From a candidate division WWE3 bacterium (GTDB lineage Bacteria > Patescibacteriota > WWE3 > 2-01-FULL-39-13): DNA of 7,573 nucleotides. The stretch is taken from NCBI GenBank assembly GCA_027002375.1, contig JALWZX010000014.1:1-7573 (forward strand). The letters run 5' to 3'. A program made the position numbers and the translations under genes. The notes beneath the pieces were generated by a model. The model made no database searches and was not told the origin of the DNA. It saw nothing but the letters and a program-made list of their open reading frames with translations. Positions within the stretch are counted from its first letter, which is position 1; the number at the start of each line of letters is the position of its first letter. Positions 1 through 5,113 of this stretch are shown piece after piece.

Positions 1-4
1 ATTC

Positions 5-23
5 TAGCACATACTATGTGCTA
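5..23. repeat. Perfect 19-base palindrome at the MscS break
   Basis: TAGCACATACTATGTGCTA is two exact 9-base arms around a single C. It lies exactly where the MscS-like reading frame of the next gene ends on its upstream side: the TAA at 22-24 overlaps the right arm. It could be a hairpin, a protein-binding operator, a recombination scar or the end of a small element. The window starts too close to tell. The symmetry is certain; the role is unknown. Confidence 0.6.
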
Positions 24-24
24 A

Positions 25-402
25 AGTACCCTAGACCCTAAAATAATTACGTACGATAGAAGAAAAACAAGACGTATAGAAATTGATGTTTACGTTTCTT
101 ACGATAATAATCTAAAAGAAGCCTCGAATATAATGAAAAAGACATTAAAATTAAATAAATACATATTAGAAGATCCAGAGCCGTTTATTATTGTGAAAGA
201 TTTAGAAGTATTTTATGTTCACATGCAAGCGAGAGGTTACGTTAAAACAAAAGATTTTTGGCATGTTGAATGGTCGGTGCCTGTCGACATTAAAGAAGAT
301 CTAAGTGCAGAGGGTATAAAATTTCCTAGTGCAGAAATGTTGCTTTTGAATTCCAAAAAACAAGATAAAATTGAATCAAAGCCCAAAGATATAAGCGTGT
401 AA
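25..402 (+). CDS. MscS-family mechanosensitive channel, C-terminal part, 5' end broken
   Basis: MscS channels are inner-membrane heptamers that open under membrane tension to release solutes. Only the cytoplasmic C-terminal part is present: the end of the beta domain (IITYDRRKTRRIEIDVYVSYD, which matches the family's INYSRxxxRRxExxxxVxYD) and the alpha/beta domain, including ILEDPEPFIIVKDL, the strand around VHMQARGYVKT and the family-end pattern DIKEDLSAEGIKFPSAEM. The coding similarity begins near codon 25; the first ATG (133) falls inside the domain and cannot be the true start. The frame is closed upstream by TAA at 22-24. Dropping one C from the CCC at 29-31 would join it to a frame open to the window edge, but the expected PNS motif is still not seen there. 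It may be a pseudogene or an artefact-broken gene whose channel part lies outside the window. Confidence 0.75.
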   Translation, partial: STLDPKIITYDRRKTRRIEIDVYVSYDNNLKEASNIMKKTLKLNKYILEDPEPFIIVKDLEVFYVHMQARGYVKTKDFWHVEWSVPVDIKEDLSAEGIKFPSAEMLLLNSKKQDKIESKPKDISV

Positions 403-430
403 AAGTGGTCGTGCAAACTGTCTAATATTC

Positions 431-634
431 ATGAATAACAATTACAAAGAATATCTAAAAATTTCTATAACATGGGGAATTACAAGCATCACCTCTATTT
501 TACCTTACTTACTACTAACCAAGTACACATTTCTACCATTGATAAATTTATTATCCTTTTTGGTTTCTAACAGTACTTGTCGAGTACTACAACGAAAACA
601 TAACAATAATTATGCACGTATTCTATGTCTTTAA
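431..634 (+). CDS. Small hydrophobic membrane protein, possibly DUF2061-like, uncertain
   Basis: This 67-residue reading frame has one or two hydrophobic stretches (about residues 12-30 and 33-47). The segment YLKISITWGITS recalls the K-x-x-x-W-R-I opening of DUF2061 proteins, but W-G replaces W-R. That family ends with a YY-x-HE motif. This frame instead ends RVLQRKHNNNYARI. Dropping one T from the T5 run at 557-561 would continue as SFWFLTVLVEYYNEN, closer to the family pattern, so the gene may be frameshifted. It follows the MscS fragment by 28 bases and converges on the gene at 623-1171, overlapping its end by 12 bases. No ribosome-binding site is seen. It may not be a real gene as drawn. 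Confidence 0.4.
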   Translation: MNNNYKEYLKISITWGITSITSILPYLLLTKYTFLPLINLLSFLVSNSTCRVLQRKHNNNYARILCL

Positions 635-1171
635 GAGTTTGATATTCCCTAAGGTTTGGATATACAACATCCCGTTTTTATTTAATAAATTAGGATTAGT
701 CATTTCTATTTTTTTTGCGAAATACAAAAAGATAAAACGAGTTGCTATTGTTGTTATGATTGAAAAATACAAAACCATTATGCACCAAGCTACTATTATT
801 TCAATACGAGTGGGTACCGTATAGACTTTATCTGCTAAAATATGCCGTAGCCATGTACTGCTTCCCCATGTATCCCCAATCAAAATCAATAGTGTCAAAA
901 ACAAATCGTATGGTGATTTTAACTTTAGTACCAACCAGTACATAAATGCTATCCATAAGATTGAGCCGATTATAAACAGTAATGGTGATGTTTGTAAGAT
1001 AATGTATACAGGGCTAGCCTCGTTAACTAATGTGTGGTTTTCCCAATAATCTTTACCTTGCCCCATGATTGTGAAAGTTGCATCGGCTACTAATGGCAAG
1101 ACAAACACGTAAAATAGCGGGTTCATGTAAGTTAAAGATTTAAATTTGTTCGTAAATAATGTATTCATCAT
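623..1171 (-). CDS. Four-segment integral membrane protein, function unknown
   Basis: This 182-residue protein has hydrophobic segments at about residues 17-35, 55-83, 88-105 and 123-150, and a positively charged tail. Polar residues inside or next to the membrane segments look conserved in style: D30 in VADATFTIMGQG, then DYW and VNEAS-P before segment two, and GDTWGSSTWL in segment three. This D...T..G...YW...NE..P layout is reminiscent of small uncharacterised membrane proteins of archaea and candidate-phylum bacteria, but I cannot name the family firmly. Two ATGs in a row (1171 and 1168) can serve as the start; a TATACA -10-like element lies 5 bases upstream, so the message may be leaderless. 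It stands alone on this strand and converges with the small gene at 431-634. Confidence 0.8.
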   Translation of the reverse strand: MMNTLFTNKFKSLTYMNPLFYVFVLPLVADATFTIMGQGKDYWENHTLVNEASPVYIILQTSPLLFIIGSILWIAFMYWLVLKLKSPYDLFLTLLILIGDTWGSSTWLRHILADKVYTVPTRIEIIVAWCIMVLYFSIITTIATRFIFLYFAKKIEMTNPNLLNKNGMLYIQTLGNIKLLKT

Positions 1172-1176
1172 TTTGA

Positions 1177-1182
1177 TGTATA
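1177..1182 (-). promoter_or_regulatory. -10-like element next to the membrane-protein start
   Basis: TATACA on the minus strand ends 5 bases before the ATG at 1171, so transcription would begin at or next to the start codon. No convincing -35 is seen 16-18 bases upstream. Two overlapping TATAAT matches farther up (1228-1238 on this strand) are alternatives that would give a leader of about 55 bases. Confidence 0.35.
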
Positions 1183-1305
1183 AATTCTTTCTTGATACTA
1201 GAAATAAGTAATGTCGTCACACAATTTATTATATTATATAGTTTGATAGTAATATACACCGTAGTTTTACCGACTTATACAAAAGCACAAATCAAGTCTG
1301 TTTCA

Positions 1306-1351
1306 TTATCGCTAGTCATCATGTAACTAACTCTATTGTTCTAGCGCATAA
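1306..1351. repeat. Imperfect hairpin in the 255-base gap before the microprotein
   Basis: TTATCGCTAG (1306-1315) pairs with CTAGCG-C-ATAA (1341-1351), giving ten base pairs interrupted by one bulged C around a 25-base loop. It lies between two divergent promoters, so it could be an operator or part of a transcript. No T-run follows on either strand, which argues against a simple terminator. The rest of 1172-1426 shows only AT-rich sequence. Confidence 0.4.
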
Positions 1352-1411
1352 ACTAAAAATATACAATTCATAAAAATTTCTTAAAAAATAGATGCTTAAT
1401 ATTGACAGTTA

Positions 1412-1420
1412 TGGCATAAT
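1412..1420 (+). promoter_or_regulatory. Extended -10 for a leaderless microprotein mRNA
   Basis: TGGCATAAT fits an extended -10 (TGn plus CATAAT, five of six to consensus). It ends 6 bases before the ATG at 1427, so the predicted first transcribed base is at the start codon. There is no good -35 at 17 bases, as is common for extended -10 promoters. A perfect TTGACA at 1402-1407 is only 7 bases from this -10, too close to be its partner. Confidence 0.5.
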
Positions 1421-1426
1421 AAAAAT

Positions 1427-1516
1427 ATGACATACCTTAGAAATTCGAAAACTGCAAAAATAATTTTAATAGTAATATTACTAGTTATTGCAGGTTTAAT
1501 ATATTACATGCTGTAA
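1427..1516 (+). CDS. 29-residue single-pass membrane peptide
   Basis: A short reading frame starts at ATG 1427 and ends at TAA 1514-1516. Its N-terminus MTYLRNSKTAK carries three positive charges, followed by about 16 purely hydrophobic residues (IILIVILLVIAGLIYY) and ML. This is a textbook one-pass membrane anchor with the charged end inside by the positive-inside rule. An extended -10 sits immediately upstream with the spacing expected for a leaderless message. The Excalibur-domain gene follows after 30 bases in the same direction and is probably co-transcribed. It shows no catalytic motif. It could be a regulatory or accessory peptide of the neighbouring membrane protein. A chance frame is possible, but the start context and composition argue against it. 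Confidence 0.55.
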   Translation: MTYLRNSKTAKIILIVILLVIAGLIYYML

Positions 1517-1546
1517 ATAAGTGTGTAATATAAATTAAAACTAAAA

Positions 1547-1921
1547 ATGAAGGCACCTAAAATCAAAGGTCAATTAGGTAAAAACTTAGACCCAAAAACA
1601 AGAAAAATACTAAAAGGAATAATGGGAACAGTAATAGGTATACTGTTACTAGCGTTAGGTTTACAAACTACTAGTAATGATTGGGATATAAATAAATTGC
1701 TATCAGGGGAATCATTAAGTGAATCAAAAGTTCAGTATAATGATGCCGGAGTTATGCTAATTGGAAAATGCTCGCCAGACAAATACAACTGTTCGGATTT
1801 TAGGTATCAAGAAGATGCTCAAACAGTTTACGACAAATGTGGAGGTGAAGGTTCAGATGTTCATGCTTTAGACAGAGACAAAGATGGAATGGCTTGTGAA
1901 AGCCTGCCAAAGAGAAAGTAA
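1547..1921 (+). CDS. Membrane-anchored Excalibur calcium-binding domain protein
   Basis: This 124-residue protein has a basic cytoplasmic N-terminus (residues 1-21), one membrane segment (about 22-41), a short linker and a C-terminal Excalibur domain (about 79-121). The domain shows the family signature: NCSDF, QEDAQ, YDKCGG, then the loop D109-R-D111-K-D113-G and ACESLP. The EF-hand-like aspartates are the expected calcium ligands, and C82 and C98 or C117 are the expected disulfide cysteines; C75 is an extra one. Excalibur domains are usually outside the cell on surface proteins or next to nucleases. No nuclease domain is present here. No Shine-Dalgarno is seen; AT-rich sequence (TAAAACTAAAA) precedes the ATG. 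A 29-residue membrane peptide lies directly upstream, and the gene converges with the kinase-like gene. Function beyond a calcium-binding surface anchor is unknown. Confidence 0.88.
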   Translation: MKAPKIKGQLGKNLDPKTRKILKGIMGTVIGILLLALGLQTTSNDWDINKLLSGESLSESKVQYNDAGVMLIGKCSPDKYNCSDFRYQEDAQTVYDKCGGEGSDVHALDRDKDGMACESLPKRK

Positions 1922-1926
1922 TATTT

Positions 1927-1989
1927 TTAGTTTGCCCTACTACCGTTTGGTACGTTTTCATCAGGTATATTAATTTTGACAGTTAGCAC
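1927..1989 (-). pseudogene. Second copy of a MetG-type C-terminal tail, out of frame
   Basis: Read on the minus strand, this stretch gives VLTVKINIPDENVPNGSRAN and then TAA. That matches the end of the MetG-like gene upstream on the same strand (PIFLVPDEVVPNDSKVV), and the core DNA is 23 of 28 identical (1938-1965 against 3097-3124). A stop (TAA, 1990-1992) closes the frame just upstream. Adding one base near 1988 would instead fuse it to the kinase-like protein, giving a C-terminus ILKVLTVKINIPDENVPNG. It is either a leftover of a duplicated MetG-type domain or the true frameshifted end of the kinase-like gene. Confidence 0.55.
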
Positions 1990-2843
1990 TTAAGTATTAT
2001 ACGTGGGCATTTACATTGTTTATACGCTTTATACACAATCGGATCTTGTTGCTGTATCCATGTGCCCAGTTCTTCCCATTTATAATCAGCGTAGTCAGAT
2101 ATATCAAATACCGGCGCAATAACACATAGTGCATTGTGGATTTGATGAAGCAAGTATTGCCAATATTTCTGTTGATCGTTTGCAAAGATTATGTCTTCAT
2201 CTCTTGGTTTTATTCCATAAGTCATAAGTACTTTTGGCAAACAGACCCATGTATCGTAGTCGAGTATTTGCCCATCTGCCGTAATATTGTGCCATGTTAA
2301 ATTTCTATGAATCAAACCTGCTTGTACCATTGCTTTTAGCGACGTTACTATATTATTGGTAAATACTGTACCTAAATCTGTAGGGGTTGTGATTGGCATA
2401 ATTTCTGATAAATCTTTGGATATATTAGTGTATCTTATTTGTGCTTCTATATATTCTTGTGTGGACATTTTTGCGCTTACAAGATGTATAAGCCTAATAG
2501 GAGTTGTAACTAGGTGTGCATATACAGCGTAGTCATCAGGTGACAATCCAGATGGATATGGTGGGTGTTTGTATTTGAAAATACCCACTGGTATTGTCGT
2601 AGGAGTATTAGATACAGTGCCGCGATTACGATTCTCTCCTGTGAGAATTTCCCATGCAAGTAGATCGTTTAATATATTGATCTTACTTTCTGCTCCTAAT
2701 AGTATTTCCTCTCCAGCAATATTTGCAAAGGAAAAAGCACTGTGGCAACCTGTTTCTATTATATGAGTGATTGTAAATGGTGTGTCTGTAGAAGTTTTTC
2801 CAATTCCTTTGGCTTTTAGCCAGTGAAATGTTGTTTTTTCCAA
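1983..2843 (-). CDS. C-terminal part of a SelO-like / kinase-fold protein (frameshifted)
   Basis: This frame encodes 286 residues from a TTG at 2843. I treat that TTG as a by-product of a frameshift, because the preceding frame (start 3075) runs into it coherently across the T6/A6 run at 2834-2839. The joined protein would have about 363 residues. Kinase-fold hallmarks in order are: KAKGIGKTSTDTPF (a glycine-rich, nucleotide-loop-like stretch as in SelO's KGxGRTP), EILLGAESKINILNDLLAWEIL (helix with a candidate Glu), IPVGIFKYKHPP, then GLIHRNLTWHNI and ILDYDTW (residues 177-199). The last two sit where kinases have HRDxxxxN and DFG and where SelO has HGxMNTDN and IDYG. The usual HRD aspartate is Asn here. 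SelO-type enzymes transfer AMP to proteins; whether this one is active is unknown. It lies 10 bases after the MetG-type gene and is probably co-transcribed with it. The family call is tentative. Confidence 0.7.
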   Translation of the reverse strand: MEKTTFHWLKAKGIGKTSTDTPFTITHIIETGCHSAFSFANIAGEEILLGAESKINILNDLLAWEILTGENRNRGTVSNTPTTIPVGIFKYKHPPYPSGLSPDDYAVYAHLVTTPIRLIHLVSAKMSTQEYIEAQIRYTNISKDLSEIMPITTPTDLGTVFTNNIVTSLKAMVQAGLIHRNLTWHNITADGQILDYDTWVCLPKVLMTYGIKPRDEDIIFANDQQKYWQYLLHQIHNALCVIAPVFDISDYADYKWEELGTWIQQQDPIVYKAYKQCKCPRIILKC

Positions 2844-3075
2844 TTGTTACGGGTACTTTTAATTTACTTATGTAAGCTCTGTGATAATCTTTTGGGACAC
2901 TCAACACCACTTCATCACCATCAAGTTGCGGGTCTATGGTAGTCGCGATAACACCCGCCTTTGCTTGTATGTATGACATATTAATTCCAACTTTGTTCAA
3001 TTGATGATTCAACCAAATCGGTTCCACCTCACGTTGTGTTCCTAAGATTTCTGTAAACATGTCTATGCAGTGCAT
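2683..3075 (-). CDS. N-terminal part of the same frameshifted kinase-like protein
   Basis: The frame starts at ATG 3075 (a second Met follows at 3060), 10 bases after the stop of the MetG-type gene. About 80 residues look genuine: MHCIDMFTEILGTQREVEP, the NHQLNKVGINMSYIQAKAG stretch, IDPQLDGDEVVLSVPKDYH and YISKLKVPVTIGK. After the A-run at 2834-2839 the frame turns into lysine/asparagine- and cysteine-rich nonsense (to 2683) that overlaps the other fragment on the same strand. Removing one A joins VTIGK directly to TTFHWLKAKGIGK. No recognised domain lies in this part alone; in SelO-like proteins the equivalent region leads into the nucleotide-binding lobe. No Shine-Dalgarno is seen. Confidence 0.65.
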   Translation of the reverse strand: MHCIDMFTEILGTQREVEPIWLNHQLNKVGINMSYIQAKAGVIATTIDPQLDGDEVVLSVPKDYHRAYISKLKVPVTIGKNNISLAKSQRNWKNFYRHTIYNHSYNRNRLPQCFFLCKYCWRGNTIRSRK

Positions 3076-3085
3076 TTGTTAAGTG

Positions 3086-3523
3086 TCAAACGACTTTACT
3101 ATCATTCGGTACGACTTCATCAGGAACTAAAAATATTGGTTTTGATTTTTCACTCTTTCTAGTTTCCCCTACATTTACTTTGTTTATATCGTTTTTGGAA
3201 TTTTCTGCACTCCCACTCTTATCTTCATTTCTTGTGTTTACGGTATCACTTTCTGCATTTTTAATCGGTTCAACAGCAAGAAGCATGCCTTGACTCTCAA
3301 GACCCATGATTTCGCGTGGTTCTAAATTGACAACCATAGTAAGTTGCTTATTAATAATATCTTCTGGTTTGTACCATTTAGCAATGCCACTAACCAATTG
3401 TCTTTTCTCATTTCCTAAATCAATCAAAAGGCGCAAAAGTTTATTAGAGCCTTCTACCCTTTCAGCTTCAACAACTGTACCAACTCTAATGTCAAGTTTT
3501 TGAAAATCTTTGAATTTAATCAT
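3086..3523 (-). CDS. metG: Stand-alone tRNA-binding domain, MetG C-terminal / CsaA type
   Basis: This 145-residue protein is the dimerising OB-fold tRNA-binding domain found at the C-terminus of methionyl-tRNA synthetase, here as a separate gene (methionyl-tRNA synthetase beta-subunit type, related to CsaA/Trbp111). The start MIKFKDFQKLDIRVGTV is the canonical domain start. Further family blocks are SNKLLRLLIDLG, RQLVSGIAKWY, NLEPREIMGLESQGMLLA (to about residue 83) and the tail FLVPDEVVPNDSKV (131-144). Between LLAVE and the tail sits an unusual charged, low-complexity insert of about 44 residues (85-128) rich in N, K, S, E and D. The domain raises tRNA affinity of a partner synthetase. It stops at TGA, 10 bases before the kinase-like gene. 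A strong promoter 6 bases upstream predicts a leaderless mRNA. Confidence 0.88.
   Translation of the reverse strand: MIKFKDFQKLDIRVGTVVEAERVEGSNKLLRLLIDLGNEKRQLVSGIAKWYKPEDIINKQLTMVVNLEPREIMGLESQGMLLAVEPIKNAESDTVNTRNEDKSGSAENSKNDINKVNVGETRKSEKSKPIFLVPDEVVPNDSKVV
3097..3124 (-). repeat. MetG tail segment repeated at 1938-1965
   Basis: The 28 bases encoding PDEVVPNDS plus flanks match 1938-1965 on the same strand at 23 of 28 positions, beginning CCTGATGAA and ending TAGTA in both. Three of the five differences fall in the second half. The two copies bracket the kinase-like gene. Confidence 0.6.
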
Positions 3524-3529
3524 GAAGTA

Positions 3530-3558
3530 ATTCTAATCTCAAAACACCTTTCTGGCAA
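3530..3558 (-). promoter_or_regulatory. Promoter of the MetG-type / kinase-like operon, leaderless spacing
   Basis: On the minus strand TTGCCA (3558-3553) and TAGAAT (3535-3530) are separated by exactly 17 bases, each matching consensus at five of six positions. The -10 ends 6 bases before the ATG at 3523, so transcription should start on the start codon. No Shine-Dalgarno could fit. This is the clearest promoter in the window. Confidence 0.65.
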
Positions 3559-3591
3559 ATTTTTATTGGGAAATCTGCCAATATTTATTAT

Positions 3592-3665
3592 CGCTAAACT
3601 TAGAACCACGCACTTTAGTGTGTGAATGGAGTTAGTCATATAATAATTAGCGAACTGTAGTTTAG
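3592..3665. other. Structured divergent intergenic region with competing stems
   Basis: Between the divergent metG-type and murE genes, CACGCAC (3607-3613) pairs with GTGTGTG (3618-3624) around a TTTA loop (one G-T pair). Around it, CGCTAA (3592-3597) can pair with TTAGCG (3647-3652), or CTAAACT (3594-3600) with AGTTTAG (3659-3665). The two outer stems share bases and exclude each other. It may be an operator pair or part of a murE leader; no known riboswitch is recognised. Confidence 0.35.
3639..3644 (+). promoter_or_regulatory. Possible -10 for murE
   Basis: An exact TATAAT on the plus strand would start transcription near 3651 and give a leader of about 60 bases to the murE ATG. No good -35 is seen at 16-18 bases. 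An alternative closer pair, GTGACA (3665-3670) and TTCAAT (3688-3693) with a 17-base spacer, would give a leader of about 10 bases. Confidence 0.3.
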
Positions 3666-3709
3666 TGACATTTATCGATGTAAGCCGTTCAATAATGTGA
3701 AAACCAATT

Positions 3710-5113
3710 ATGCTTTTGAAAATAAATAATAAAAAACTGAACGTAAAAGATATAAAAACAAATTCCAAAAAGGTTAAAAGTGGTGATTTATTTATTGCCT
3801 ATCGTGGTGTAAACATTGATTCACATCAATTTATTTCTGAAGCGATTGAGAATGGTGCTAAATATGTTATTGGGGAAATCTCTCGTGAAAAAATCGCCGA
3901 TCAATTCCCCCCTAATTTTAATCTAAATAATTATATTAAAGTTTCAAACCCAAGAAAAACGTGGACAGAATTAGAAGCACAAAAATATAACAATCCAGAA
4001 AAGAAATTAAAAATAATAGGCATAACAGGAGCCGACGGAAAAACAACAACAGTTCACTTAATTTATAATGTTTTAAAAACTGCAGGTAAAAAAACTGAAA
4101 TGATTTCAACTTTGGGTGCTACGCTGAAGGCCATCGAAATAAATACTGGTACACATGTAACAACACCAACTCCTGATGTTCTTTTTAAAATTTTGAGTCA
4201 AATGGTTAATGCTGGTACCGAATATGTTGTTATGGAAATTACATCTATTGCCTTATTACAAAAAAGAGTATTTAAAATCCCCCTAATAGTAGCAGGTATT
4301 ACAAACATTACCCATGAACATTATGATGCGCATGGTAATTACGAAAGTCTTGTAAAGGCTAAATCAAAAATATTTTCAATGACAGAAAGCATATTTTTAA
4401 ATAAAACTACAAAAGGTTATAAAGATGTAATAAAGAATTTGCCTAAGGGCAAAAATGTTATAGAAGTAAATGACACAGATTTTAACTCTCAAAATTTAGA
4501 TAAAAACTTTAGGGATAAGTTTCCAGGCAAATATAATATAGATAACGCTAAGTTAGCTTATTCAATATGTAAATTTCTTAAAATTCCTAAAAACAAAATT
4601 ATAGAAGGATTAAATACAACTGTACCCCCAGCAGGAAGATTTCAAAAAATACAAAACAAGTTTGGCATAAATGTTGTTGTAGATTTTGCTCACACACCAA
4701 ATGCTCTAAGGCAATTGTTAGAAACTGTAAATAAACAAAAAAGTAAAAAGGCACAAATTATAACAGTGTTTGGTCTCGCAGGCGAAAGAGACACGAAGAA
4801 AAGATCACAAATGGGAAAAGTTGCTGAATGTTTTTCTAATTTTGTGATTGTGACATCAAACAATTCAAGATCAGAAAACCCTTTTAAAATTGCGTTAGAT
4901 ATTATCGCGAATAACCCATACGATAAATTTATAATTGATCAAAAAAGAAAACGCGCAATTGAAACAGCATTAAACTTGGCAAATAAAGGTGATTGGGTTT
5001 TAATATTGGGTAAGGGGCATGAAATTATAGATGATCAAGATAACGGTAAATTTACCGATGTTGATTATGTATTTAATGCCTTAAAAAAATATGAATCAAA
5101 GAGAAAACCTTAA
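3710..5113 (+). CDS. murE: UDP-MurNAc-tripeptide synthetase (MurE-type Mur ligase)
   Basis: This ATP-dependent cytosolic ligase adds the third amino acid to UDP-MurNAc-L-Ala-D-Glu. The 467-residue length is normal. The N-terminal UDP-binding domain has TNSKKVKSGDLFIAYRG (17-33). The central ligase domain has the P-loop GITGADGKTTT (104-114), TTPTP (151-155), NITHEHYDAHGNY (199-211) and KAKSKIF with the probable carbamylated lysine K218. The C-terminal domain has PAGRFQKI, VVVDFAHTPNAL (322-333), GLAGERDTKKRSQMG, TSNNSRSENP (382-391) and GKGHE (434-438). Two positions are unusual: the common SSHAL is TSIAL (179-182), and the third-residue-recognition motif DNPR is NNSR. The Arg kept there is compatible with diaminopimelate, but the substrate cannot be assigned. 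No Shine-Dalgarno is seen; a TGA two codons region upstream (3698-3700) supports ATG 3710. The next gene starts inside its 3' end. Confidence 0.93.
   Translation: MLLKINNKKLNVKDIKTNSKKVKSGDLFIAYRGVNIDSHQFISEAIENGAKYVIGEISREKIADQFPPNFNLNNYIKVSNPRKTWTELEAQKYNNPEKKLKIIGITGADGKTTTVHLIYNVLKTAGKKTEMISTLGATLKAIEINTGTHVTTPTPDVLFKILSQMVNAGTEYVVMEITSIALLQKRVFKIPLIVAGITNITHEHYDAHGNYESLVKAKSKIFSMTESIFLNKTTKGYKDVIKNLPKGKNVIEVNDTDFNSQNLDKNFRDKFPGKYNIDNAKLAYSICKFLKIPKNKIIEGLNTTVPPAGRFQKIQNKFGINVVVDFAHTPNALRQLLETVNKQKSKKAQIITVFGLAGERDTKKRSQMGKVAECFSNFVIVTSNNSRSENPFKIALDIIANNPYDKFIIDQKRKRAIETALNLANKGDWVLILGKGHEIIDDQDNGKFTDVDYVFNALKKYESKRKP

Noticed and set aside
612..945. Plus-strand frames at 612-824 and 760-945
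   Set aside because: Both lie antisense to the well-supported membrane protein gene and show no family features.
1402..1407. Perfect TTGACA as a -35 for the microprotein
   Set aside because: Only 7 bases from the CATAAT -10. At a 16-18 base spacing the -10 would fall on the ATG itself with a poor match.
1929..1960. TACC-GTTT-GGTA as a bidirectional terminator between convergent genes
   Set aside because: The stem has only four pairs and no proper T-run, and the bases are explained by the duplicated MetG tail.
2833..2841. A AAA AAC slippery heptamer in the kinase-like gene as a programmed -1 frameshift site
   Set aside because: The heptamer is in the right phase, but the -1 frame hits TAA after a few codons. 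The coherent continuation needs +1 (one base fewer).
3520..3768. 82-residue minus-strand frame overlapping the murE start
   Set aside because: It is antisense to murE in its first half and covers the promoter region of the metG-type gene. Its hydrophobic start is the mirror of lysine-rich murE codons.
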